Of a DNA stretch of 5,116 nt, positions 1 through 4,911 are shown piece by piece. The notes under the pieces were generated by a model that made no database searches, was not told where the DNA came from, and saw only the letters and a program-made list of their open reading frames with translations. Origin of the DNA: Thermoleophilaceae bacterium (GTDB lineage Bacteria > Actinomycetota > Thermoleophilia > Solirubrobacterales > Thermoleophilaceae); assembly GCA_013812485.1 (NCBI GenBank), contig JACCTJ010000275.1, positions 1 through 5,116 on the forward strand, in the 5' to 3' direction. The position numbers and the translations under genes are program-made. How positions within the stretch are numbered: the first letter of the stretch is position 1; each line of letters begins with the position of its first letter.

Positions 1-51
1 GATCCGTCAGCGGGGACCGGGTCTATCGGCCGTGGCGGGGAGACTTCGCCG

Positions 52-306
52 GTGCCTCAGACCGACGACTACGCCGGCCTCGGCGGACGCTTCTACAGCG
101 CCTACATTGAGCGCCCGTTACTCGGCCGCGCGGTCGTCCGCCTTCTCTGGGGCGGCGATGCCCGCCCGATGTACGCGAGTGCGCCCACGGGAGCGTCGAG
201 CACGGAACTCAGTGCCTGTGCCGTTCGCAGCGTCGGCGCCTCACCCCGCTCGAGGCGGCCGACCGTGTCCCGCGACAGGTTCGCCTTCGCCGCGACCTCG
301 TTCTGA
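52..306 (+). pseudogene. Methyltransferase-like N-terminal fragment
   Basis: The frame opens with GTG at 52, preceded by a GGGGAG purine stretch about 10 bases upstream. Residues 1-43 look like real protein: GGRFYSAYIERPLLGR at about 11-26, then RLLWGGDARPMYAS at 30-43. From memory this resembles the N-terminal lead-in of actinobacterial class I SAM-dependent methyltransferases, which comes just before the glycine-rich SAM-binding strand. No SAM-binding motif follows. After residue 43 the frame becomes low-quality Ser/Arg/Ala-rich sequence and stops at 306, where the opposite strand encodes a helix-turn-helix. The simplest reading is a gene cut by a junction near 165-180, leaving only its first tenth or fifth. 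The family name is a recollection, not a search result; the truncation is better supported than the name. Confidence 0.4.
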
Positions 307-359
307 GTTAGGGCCGGCGATCCCGCGGCCCGAGCCGCCGCCCGCCTACGGTCGACCGC
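102..359 (-). pseudogene. XRE-family helix-turn-helix remnant
   Basis: Read on the minus strand from 359 to a TAG stop at 102-104, this frame gives 85 residues. Residues 16-55 match the XRE/Cro-C1 helix-turn-helix pattern: ALTQNEVAAKANLSRDTVGR, then LERGEAPTLRTAQALSSVLD. The turn and the conserved L-E-x-G-E after the recognition helix are easy to see. Such domains bind operator DNA as dimers. The frame is open upstream to a TGA near 460 but contains no ATG, GTG or TTG before the domain, so no normal start exists. The C-terminal 20 or so residues lie opposite the methyltransferase-like frame and are Arg/Ser/Pro-rich. I read it as a 5'-truncated or frameshifted regulator. A working gene using a rare start codon is less likely. 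Confidence 0.6.
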
Positions 360-400
360 GTACGGAGACCAACTCCGCGGCGCGGGTCCGCTGCCAAGCC

Positions 401-832
401 ACCGCGTGCGCCATCGACCTCCTCGGACACACGCTCTACGCGCTCGTCGGCCACGACTTCACCTTTGGGAGCGCCGAGGCGCGCCGCCAACAGACGCGGC
501 GCGACTACAAGGCGGGACGCCGGTCGTTCTGGCGCGAGGGAGTGCTCCCCTGGGCCGCCTGGCCGGAAGGGCGCCTACCCGACGGCGACTGGCAGAGAGC
601 GCCGGAGCTCATGGCAGCCCTTACCGACTGGGAGCGCCAGGCCGTGCTCGACCCCGTGCCCTCGCCCGATACCCCGCTCCAGACGCTCCTCGCCGTGTCA
701 GTGGAAGCCTCACGCCGGCGGCTCGTCTGGATGGCGGCATTGGCAGACGCCGCGCTTCGCCGACGGCGCGCCGAGGAGGTTGCGCCGTGGCGATACGAAG
801 AGACCATCGCTGGCCGCGAGCAACCGAGCTAG
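401..832 (+). pseudogene. Uncharacterised coding stretch lacking a start
   Basis: The frame ending in TAG at 830-832 shows strong coding character from about 401: third positions are mostly G or C, and the residue mix is natural. Recognisable stretches are AIDLLGHTLYALVGHDFTFG near the beginning, tryptophan-rich SFWREGVLPWAAWPEGRLPD in the middle, and the helix EASRRRLVWMAALADAALRR near the end. No family is recognised. The frame stays open back to position 32, but between 305 and 540 it has no ATG, GTG or TTG. The first candidates are GTG at 542 and ATG at 611, both well inside the good sequence and poorly spaced from any Shine-Dalgarno site. The natural 5' end therefore seems lost at the junction with the helix-turn-helix remnant. 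A frameshift from the GTG at 406 is an alternative. Confidence 0.5.
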
Positions 833-858
833 CCGTTCGGTCGCTTCCGTCGTTTTTT
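823..858 (+). terminator. Weak terminator candidate
   Basis: ACCGAG (823-828) can pair with TTCGGT (836-841) through one G-U pair, and a run of six T follows at 853-858. The stop codon of the preceding frame sits in the loop. The 11-base gap between stem and T-run is longer than in typical intrinsic terminators, so this is only a candidate. Confidence 0.2.
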
Positions 859-957
859 GGCGTAGCCCGCAGGTGCCTCAGCGCTCGAGCCTCGGAGCGA
901 TCCGCTTTCACGCCTTGATCGGCGAGCCCGTCCGGGCAGCCGCCTGCTGGTCTGCCG

Positions 958-1461
958 ATGCGTTGCGCCTCCCTCCGCCGCGACGGCCGCCCGTGCTACG
1001 CGACCGCGACGTGGGGCCGCATCTACTGTCCCGCCCAGGGTCCCAGTGGTGAACCGTTCGACTCCACGGACTCCGCCTCTCGAGCGGATGCGTGCCCAAC
1101 GCGCGTGCGCACGGATAGAGCGCCCGGCGCCCGATCAGAGGCAGCGGGCGATCGTGTCGCGCTCAGCGGCGTCGGGCGTCTGCTCGAACGCGGTGACTGC
1201 GGAGCCCGCTCGAAAGAGTCGGCCGTCGTAGGTGCGGCCTCGGGCCTCGGCGAACTCGCGGTACTCCGCCTCGGCATTCTCGGCGTCCGTTTCTGTGCGC
1301 CAGAAAGAGACGTTGGCGGTGTTGCGCAGCCAACGTGCCGGCTCAAATTCTCCTTCGTCGTCGCCAGGGTCCTGGCCGGAACGCGGGCCGGAGGCGCGGC
1401 GTGCGGCGGTGCGGCGGGCACGCGCGCGCGGACGGGCATGGGACTCGCGCGGACGAGCTAA
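958..1461 (+). CDS. Short cysteine-motif reading frame, probably degenerate
   Basis: From ATG at 958 the first 30 residues look like the small zinc-binding module C-x9-C-x10-C-x2-H seen in many phage- and plasmid-associated actinobacterial proteins, usually ending C-x-x-H-G. Cys3, Cys13 and Cys24 are present, with RRDGRPC and WGRIYC around them. The expected histidine is glutamine here (CPAQGP, Gln27). Third positions are strongly G/C through about 1045. The remainder to 1461 runs opposite a better minus-strand frame and is low-complexity, so the real product may be only about 30-45 residues of a broken gene. There is no clear Shine-Dalgarno site. The link to the zinc module is inference from spacing alone. 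Confidence 0.3.
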   Translation: MRCASLRRDGRPCYATATWGRIYCPAQGPSGEPFDSTDSASRADACPTRVRTDRAPGARSEAAGDRVALSGVGRLLERGDCGARSKESAVVGAASGLGELAVLRLGILGVRFCAPERDVGGVAQPTCRLKFSFVVARVLAGTRAGGAACGGAAGTRARTGMGLARTS

Positions 1462-1641
1462 CCGCAGTGGCGTAGACGAGACGGCGCGCACTGAGCGACC
1501 CCCAGCTTGTCGAGCTTCTTCTGCGCTTCGTGCGAGTTGTGTCGCCCTGAGGATATCGCTCTGCAGCGCGGCCGCAATCCTCAGCGACAGGGCAGACCTT
1601 CGGCCGGTTTCGGGTCCAGTGACGGGCGCCGTGGGAAGCAT
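1135..1641 (-). CDS. Hypothetical protein with disordered middle
   Basis: This frame gives 168 residues with a TGA stop at 1135-1137. Residues 17-44 form a likely amphipathic helix (SLRIAAALQSDILRATQLAR). Residues 50-90 are Arg/Ala/Pro-rich and probably disordered. Residues 91-168 look like a compact acidic domain, with WLRNTANVSFWRTETDAENA followed by AEYREFAEARGRTYDGRLF. Codon choice in that last part favours G/C at third positions, the best evidence that this strand is the coding one. No family is recognised. The ATG at 1641 abuts a hairpin and has no Shine-Dalgarno site. A GTG at residue 51, preceded by a G-rich run, is an alternative start. Coding status of the C-terminal half is more secure than the N-terminal half. 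Confidence 0.5.
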   Translation of the reverse strand: MLPTAPVTGPETGRRSALSLRIAAALQSDILRATQLARSAEEARQAGGRSVRAVSSTPLRLARPRESHARPRARARRTAARRASGPRSGQDPGDDEGEFEPARWLRNTANVSFWRTETDAENAEAEYREFAEARGRTYDGRLFRAGSAVTAFEQTPDAAERDTIARCL

Positions 1642-1642
1642 G

Positions 1643-1665
1643 GAGCCGCGTACGCGACGCGGCTC
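1643..1665. repeat. Perfect 9-bp hairpin
   Basis: GAGCCGCGT (1643-1651) and ACGCGGCTC (1657-1665) are exact inverted copies around a 5-base loop. The hairpin lies between a minus-strand TGA (1664-1666) and the minus-strand ATG at 1641. No T-run follows on either strand, so it may be a factor-independent terminator lacking a U-tract, an mRNA structure hiding the start at 1641, or an operator. Confidence 0.6.
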
Positions 1666-1765
1666 AAGCGACGCTGTTGTCCTCGGCTTTCAACTGGCCG
1701 ACGTCTTGCGATACCCGGCGGAGGTCGGGGTGCCCGCGTTCGAGTCCGGCGGCGAGGGCCTGGTG
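1664..1765 (-). pseudogene. C-terminal fragment of unknown protein
   Basis: Downstream of the membrane-protein gene on the same strand, 33 residues before a TGA at 1664-1666 look like the end of a soluble protein: ALAAGLERGHPDLRRVSQDV, then GQLKAEDN. Third positions are almost all G or C. The frame has no credible start: further upstream it becomes Arg/Pro-rich, then overlaps the membrane-protein gene in another frame. It is therefore either a remnant or a chance open stretch. Confidence 0.25.
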
Positions 1766-1806
1766 TGGACGTGTTCGCGACGGCCTGGACGTACGGGGTC
1801 GGGCTG

Positions 1807-2085
1807 TCAGCCAAGGAGCCACAGACCGATGACTGCACCAACGACCGCGCCGAGCACGACGGGCACGGTCACCGACCACCGATATCCGCGCCTGCCCTGA
1901 GAAAAGACCACGACGAGGACCATGCAGACGCCGGTCGTCGCGATCGCCGCCAAGAGACGCTCGACGCCGTCGCTAACGGTGTCCTCTGCGGTTGATCCAC
2001 GGACGAGGGACCCGGTCGCAACGAGCGCGATAAGAACCGCCGCGCTCGTTAGCGCGGTCAGCGCGAGGCGAAGAACCCGTGCCAT
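1807..2085 (-). CDS. Small membrane protein with three helices
   Basis: The product is 92 residues. Three hydrophobic segments are visible: residues 4-28 (LRLALTALTSAAVLIALVAT), 43-61 (LLAAIATTGVCMVLVVVF) and 70-91 (WSVTVPVVLGAVVGAVIGLW). A short acidic loop (about 31-42) joins the first two, and a basic loop (GRRGYR, about 64-69) joins the last two. The basic loop is probably cytoplasmic. No conserved motif or family is recognised and no function is assigned. The frame is open further upstream to 2181, but ATG at 2085 is preferred: hydrophobic sequence starts right after it, and GGGGAA lies about 5-10 bases upstream. A stronger GGAGGA site sits about 25 bases upstream but serves no in-frame start. 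No promoter or terminator is clear. Confidence 0.75.
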   Translation of the reverse strand: MARVLRLALTALTSAAVLIALVATGSLVRGSTAEDTVSDGVERLLAAIATTGVCMVLVVVFSQGRRGYRWSVTVPVVLGAVVGAVIGLWLLG

Positions 2086-2253
2086 CGAGTTCCCCAGGTT
2101 GACGCACGTACTTCCTCCGAGAGACGCGGCGGAGCTGCGGCCTGTGTGGCGCTTCGCTTGCCGGTCACCGCGCCGACGCACGCTTCTGCTGGCCGGCCCG
2201 CTAGCACCACGGCGTCTCGGGGTTCAAAGGGGCGACCGCGACCAGAACAGCCG
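2086..2253. other. Intergenic stretch left of the insertion sequence
   Basis: No coding frame is convincing here. This stretch should hold the promoter of the minus-strand membrane-protein gene, but no -10/-35 pair stands out. Confidence 0.4.
2187..2206. repeat. Imperfect 20-bp palindrome
   Basis: TGCTGGCCGGCCCGCTAGCA pairs with itself in 8 of 10 positions, plus one G-U pair if transcribed. It lies about 100 bp upstream of the membrane-protein start and 48 bp from the insertion-sequence end. It could be an operator or simply a GC-rich coincidence. Confidence 0.3.
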
Positions 2254-2257
2254 CTAG
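2254..2257. repeat. CTAG flank, left copy
   Basis: CTAG directly precedes the left inverted repeat; the same tetramer follows the right one at 3982-3985. It fits a 4-bp target duplication. Because CTAG is its own reverse complement, it could equally be the outer end of the inverted repeats. Confidence 0.6.
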
Positions 2258-2293
2258 GAGCGTGGGTCGCTAACCCGAACTGGCCCGGCTGAC
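2258..2293 (+). repeat. IS left inverted repeat
   Basis: Reading inward, it begins GAGCGTGGGTC, identical to the right end. A 2-base mismatch (GC here, AG at the right) is followed by identical TAACCC, three extra bases (GAA), then CTGGCCCGGCTGAC, which matches the right end at 11 of 14. In total about 28 of 33 aligned positions agree. Confidence 0.85.
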
Positions 2294-2350
2294 GGCGGCT
2301 TCGAGCGGCGCGGCGTCTCCGTCATCGCCCGAATGGTCTCAGGTGGTGCC

Positions 2351-2376
2351 GCGGGGCGGGTCGCGGGCCGCCCCGC
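2351..2376 (-). terminator. GC-only hairpin after the transposase
   Basis: GCGGGGCGG (2351-2359) and CCGCCCCGC (2368-2376) form a perfect 9-bp stem around an 8-base loop. It starts 35 bases beyond the transposase stop and inside the element. No U-run follows, so it would be a stem-only terminator, as is often proposed for high-GC bacteria. Confidence 0.45.
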
Positions 2377-2411
2377 CGAGCTCCGAGCGCCTGGATCTGG
2401 CGGCCGAGCCC

Positions 2412-3899
2412 TCAGCGGGCCGCGACCAGCCCGATTCCGCCGGCCCGGTGCAGCTTCAGGAGGTTGTGGACCGCGCAGTTGAAGCGCCACTGCGCTCGCG
2501 CGGCGGCCTGGCCGCGCAGCAGCAGCTGCCTGGCGTTCTGGACGGTCTGCATCTGGCCGAACACCGGCTCGACGATCGTCTTGCGCTTCGCGTAGGCGGT
2601 GTGGCCCCGTTTGGTGCGCAGCTTGCGCGCCATCCGCTGCTTCGGGGTGGCGTCCTTGGGAATCCGCCCCCGCGGGGCCGGCGGGATCTGCTCGGAGTGC
2701 TTGAGGCGGCCGGTGGCGATGTGCGCGTCGAGGCCGTGAGCGGCGGTGGCCTCGAGGTTGTCCTCGGAGAAGTAGCCGGCGTCGCCCAGCAACCTGGCGT
2801 CCTCGGGCAGCTCGGCGTCGATCTGCTCGAGGTTCTCCTCGAGCTGGGCGAGGGCGGGCTCGAGCTGGCGAGCGTCGGGCGCCTCGGCGGACAGCTCGGC
2901 GGCGACGATCACCTGGGCCTCCCCGTCGACCACCGCCTGGCCGTTGAAGCACTGATGAAAGGAGCCGTCTGAGGTCTTCATGATCTTCGAGTCGGGGTCG
3001 GTGAAGTTGCGCTGCGCGGTCGGCTTGGGCGCCGGGGGCTCGACGTCGGGATGGGGCTTTCGCAGCTTGCGCCCCTCCGCGGCGGCCACGGCGTGGCGAG
3101 CGCGCTCGCGCTCGGCCTCCTCGGCCTCGAGCGCCGCCTTGGCCGCGCGGATGCGCTCCAGGCGAGACTCGCGTCGGGCGAGCTCCTGGGGCAGCTCATC
3201 GCCGCGGCGCTCGGGCCCGTAGCGCTCATCCTCGGCCTGGTCTGTGGCCTCGGCTTCGCAGAGCATGGCCTGCGCCTGGGCGCGGATCGCGGCGATCTCT
3301 CGCTCGAGGGCGGCCTCGGCCTTGACCATGCGCTCGTAGGACATCGCCTTGTGACGCGAGGCCGAGGCCCTGAGCTTGGTGCCGTCGAGGGCGAGCGTGC
3401 CGAGCTTGACCAGGCCGGCCTTCTCACAGAGCCGCAGAGCCTGCACGAACAGCTCGGCCAGCGCCTCGAGGTGGCGGCGGCGAAAGCGGGCGATCGAGCG
3501 GTAGTCGGGGTGCTGGTCGGCGCACAGCATGCGCACGGCGACATCGCGGTAGGTGGCCTGCTCGAGCTTGCGCGAGGAGGGCGTGGCGGTGGCGTAGCCG
3601 TAGATCAGGAGCTTCAGCATCAAGCGCGGGTCGTAGGGCGGGTGCCCCCGCTCAGTCTCGTACGAGGCATAGATCGGGGCGAGATCGAGCGAGGTCTCGA
3701 CCAGGTCGCAGACGAAATGGGCGAGATCGCCCTCGGGCACCCACTCCGAGAGCACCGGCGCCATCAAGAGCACCTGGTGGGGGTCATAGTCCCGAAACGC
3801 CTTGTCCTCGCCGGCGGGCGCCGACGCCGCCGCTCGCTCGGGCTCGGCCGCCTCGACCTCGATCAACCGCTCCTGGGGCCCCGCCACCGCCTGCGCCAT
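2412..3899 (-). CDS. IS1182-family DDE transposase
   Basis: This 495-residue protein catalyses cutting and joining of the element's ends. Residues about 36-150 form the N-terminal domain typical of these transposases (DUF772-like), with PYDPRLMLKLLIYGYATATP at 88-107 and DYRSIARFRRRHLE at 132-145. The catalytic acids are visible in order: Asp172 in LALDGTKLRA, Asp373 in LLGDAGYFSEDNLE and Glu444 in KTIVEPVFGQMQ. Family-typical FTDPDSKIMKTSDG lies at about 299-312. Residues about 185-280, between the first two acids, are highly charged and likely coiled coil. Length is usual for the family and no frameshift is seen. ATG at 3899 has GAGGAGG six bases upstream. The gene lies downstream of the secreted-protein gene on the same strand, with 94 bp between them. 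Family assignment is from motif recognition. Confidence 0.93.
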   Translation of the reverse strand: MAQAVAGPQERLIEVEAAEPERAAASAPAGEDKAFRDYDPHQVLLMAPVLSEWVPEGDLAHFVCDLVETSLDLAPIYASYETERGHPPYDPRLMLKLLIYGYATATPSSRKLEQATYRDVAVRMLCADQHPDYRSIARFRRRHLEALAELFVQALRLCEKAGLVKLGTLALDGTKLRASASRHKAMSYERMVKAEAALEREIAAIRAQAQAMLCEAEATDQAEDERYGPERRGDELPQELARRESRLERIRAAKAALEAEEAERERARHAVAAAEGRKLRKPHPDVEPPAPKPTAQRNFTDPDSKIMKTSDGSFHQCFNGQAVVDGEAQVIVAAELSAEAPDARQLEPALAQLEENLEQIDAELPEDARLLGDAGYFSEDNLEATAAHGLDAHIATGRLKHSEQIPPAPRGRIPKDATPKQRMARKLRTKRGHTAYAKRKTIVEPVFGQMQTVQNARQLLLRGQAAARAQWRFNCAVHNLLKLHRAGGIGLVAAR

Positions 3900-3905
3900 G
3901 CGCGT

Positions 3906-3912
3906 CCTCCTC
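3906..3912 (-). promoter_or_regulatory. Transposase ribosome binding site
   Basis: GAGGAGG on the minus strand lies six bases before the ATG at 3899. This strong match fixes the start and indicates that the transposase is not translationally weak. Confidence 0.75.
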
Positions 3913-3948
3913 GGGACTCGTCGCTTGCAGGCAGATTCTCGAGGCTGG

Positions 3949-3981
3949 GTCGGACGGGTCAGGGGTTACTGACCCACGCTC
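3949..3981 (-). repeat. IS right inverted repeat
   Basis: On the minus strand it reads GAGCGTGGGTC, AG, TAACCC, CTGACCCGTCCGAC, mirroring the left end with three fewer bases after TAACCC. It lies between the transposase start and the secreted-protein stop. Confidence 0.85.
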
Positions 3982-3985
3982 CTAG
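3982..3985. repeat. CTAG flank, right copy
   Basis: This is the second copy of the tetramer seen at 2254-2257. It lies 8 bp beyond the TAA stop of the secreted-protein gene. Confidence 0.6.
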
Positions 3986-3993
3986 TCGACGCT

Positions 3994-4224
3994 TTACAAG
4001 ACGCCGCCGCCACTGCGAGGCGGCTGGCCGGCCGCGCACGCCGCGGCCTTGAGAGTGTGCTTCGCGACCTGATCGACCTTGCCCTTCTTGAGGGCGTTCG
4101 CCGCGGCCCTGGTCTGACCGCGCTCGCAGTTGGGCGGCTGGTTCACCTGCGCCGCGGCCGCGGCTGGTCCAGCCAGTGCGCCCATCGCGACGACCGTCGC
4201 CCCGACAGCAATCAACTTCTTCAC
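3994..4224 (-). CDS. Small secreted two-cysteine protein
   Basis: The product is 76 residues, starting at GTG 4224 and ending at TAA 3994-3996. Residues 1-25 are a classic Sec signal peptide: KK, then LIAVGATVVAMGALAGP, then an alanine run, with likely cleavage near A25-Q26. The mature part is about 50 residues and basic, with Cys33 (PPNCERGQ) and Cys63 (KAAACAAG), which could form one disulfide outside the cell. A helical stretch AANALKKGKVDQVAKHTLKA lies between them, and the tail is PPRSGGGVL. No family is recognised. The GTG is chosen over an ATG 48 bases upstream because GAGGAGGAGGT sits just before it and the signal peptide then begins correctly. The insertion sequence lies directly downstream and may have replaced its original terminator. 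Confidence 0.8.
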   Translation of the reverse strand: MKKLIAVGATVVAMGALAGPAAAAAQVNQPPNCERGQTRAAANALKKGKVDQVAKHTLKAAACAAGQPPRSGGGVL

Positions 4225-4228
4225 GAGT

Positions 4229-4239
4229 ACCTCCTCCTC
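4229..4239 (-). promoter_or_regulatory. Ribosome binding site fixing a GTG start
   Basis: GAGGAGGAGGT on the minus strand ends four bases before the GTG at 4224. It decides the start against the upstream in-frame ATG at 4272, which lacks such a site and would put charged residues before the signal peptide. Confidence 0.75.
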
Positions 4240-4258
4240 GGGAACAACTTTCCAAGCG

Positions 4259-4287
4259 CTATAACGCAGCAAGTCGGCGCAGGTTAG
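4259..4287 (-). promoter_or_regulatory. Possible promoter of the secreted-protein gene
   Basis: On the minus strand TTATAG (4264-4259) could be a -10 element, with CTAACC (4287-4282) 17 bases upstream as a poor -35. The local AT content is raised compared with the surroundings. The match is weak. Confidence 0.25.
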
Positions 4288-4343
4288 AAAGCTGGCGTGC
4301 CTCGGCGTGAGATTGCGGTCACCGAGCTCGGGGCCTCGACGGG

Positions 4344-4481
4344 TCAGCGGCGACCGATCTGTCGCCCGGAAAGGACTCGCTCCGACGCTGACTGTCGGTC
4401 CTTGATCTCCGCGAGCCGGTCCGCAGCGTCCCTGAGCAGACGGTGGGCCTCGCTAGGGCGCGATCGTTCTTCCCTCCGGCG
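4344..4481 (-). pseudogene. Helical fragment without a start codon
   Basis: The frame between TAA (4482-4484) and TGA (4344-4346) gives 45 residues that look like a charged amphipathic helix: EAHRLLRDAADRLAEIKDRQ followed by SASERVLSG. Third positions in that part are mostly G or C. There is no ATG, GTG or TTG. A frameshift near 4460 would join it to an upstream minus-strand frame that begins with ATG at 4528, giving a product of about 60-65 residues. Family is unknown. It could be a remnant of a small coiled-coil protein or a chance open frame. Confidence 0.35.
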
Positions 4482-4899
4482 TTACCTACTGGCGACTGCG
4501 CTCGATGCCGATCATTCGAGCAGGCCACCGGCCGACCAGCGGAGCCGCCACTGGTGCGCCGCGGGCGTTCGTGAAGGATCCGCGGCCGGCAACCTCGTCG
4601 AAGTCATGGCCTGGCCGCCCCGATGACGCGGAGCCGCACGCCAGGTGGCCGCCGAGGCCCCGTCGCTGCTCCTTGCCCCGTGACTGTGGCGAGGATGCCT
4701 GCGCTTTTCAGAGGCTGCCGGACCGAGTGGGCCGCCCGAGCGTCGCCGTCTTGTTCGTCCGGGAGACTGCATCGCGGCCCCGCGTCGTGGGGCTTGTGCC
4801 TCGGCCGAGGCGCCCAGGTGGAGCAAAGAGCAGAGTTCAGAGCGGTTGCGCTCACTTCAGCGAAGGCGTGAACCCCGGACGCGCTGCCCGAGGCACCGA
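4482..4899. other. About 420 bp with no supported gene
   Basis: All six frames were considered. Open frames exist on both strands, but none combines a credible start, natural composition and consistent codon bias. The best plus-strand stretch (about 4680-4800, containing GRPSVAVLFVRETASRPRVV) has only a TTG start and drifts into Arg/Pro/Ser-rich sequence. I see no RNA gene or repeat. Confidence 0.4.
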
Positions 4900-4905
4900 T
4901 ACGGT
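4900..4905 (+). promoter_or_regulatory. Possible -10 element for leaderless transcript
   Basis: TACGGT fits the TAnnnT pattern and ends six bases before the ATG at 4912, the spacing expected when transcription starts at the ATG itself. There is no properly spaced Shine-Dalgarno site, since GGGG lies one base from the ATG, so a leaderless mRNA is a reasonable reading. Confidence 0.35.
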
Positions 4906-4911
4906 CGGGGC

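Larger units (their letters stand above)
2258..3981 (-). mobile_element. Complete IS1182-type insertion sequence
   Basis: The element is 1,724 bp between two CTAG tetramers. It has related inverted ends at 2258-2293 and 3949-3981 and a single intact transposase gene reading right to left. A length near 1.7 kb and one long DDE transposase fit the IS1182 family. The transposase starts 82 bp inside the right end and stops 154 bp inside the left end, so the short non-coding margins are accounted for. Nothing else is carried. Intact ends, intact catalytic residues and a good ribosome binding site suggest a recent and possibly active copy. Confidence 0.9.

Noticed and set aside
32..832. A single 266-residue plus-strand gene
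   Set aside because: Its first 90 or so codons are out of frame with the methyltransferase-like piece and opposite the helix-turn-helix. Only the part after about 401 looks coding.
1419..1431. Short alternating CG run
   Set aside because: It is expected by chance at this base composition and inside an Arg/Ala-rich coding stretch.
1232..1995. Overlapping plus-strand frames of 222 and 162 codons
   Set aside because: They are Ser/Arg/Ala-rich and run opposite the hypothetical and membrane-protein genes, which have better composition.
2215..2250. GGTTCAA suggesting a tRNA T-loop followed by an ACCA-like end
   Set aside because: The flanking bases do not pair into a T-stem and no anticodon or D-arm is found upstream.
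2254..2952. Minus-strand frame of 232 codons inside the element
   Set aside because: It overlaps the transposase in another frame and is Arg/Gly/Pro-rich without motifs. The transposase frame explains the bases.
3051..4052. Long plus-strand open frame of 333 codons
   Set aside because: It lies opposite the transposase. Its Gly/Leu/Arg/Ala-rich composition is typical of the antisense of GC-rich genes, and it crosses the right end of the element.
4623..4871. Plus- and minus-strand frames of about 80 codons
   Set aside because: Neither shows consistent third-position G/C bias, a family motif or a good ribosome binding site.
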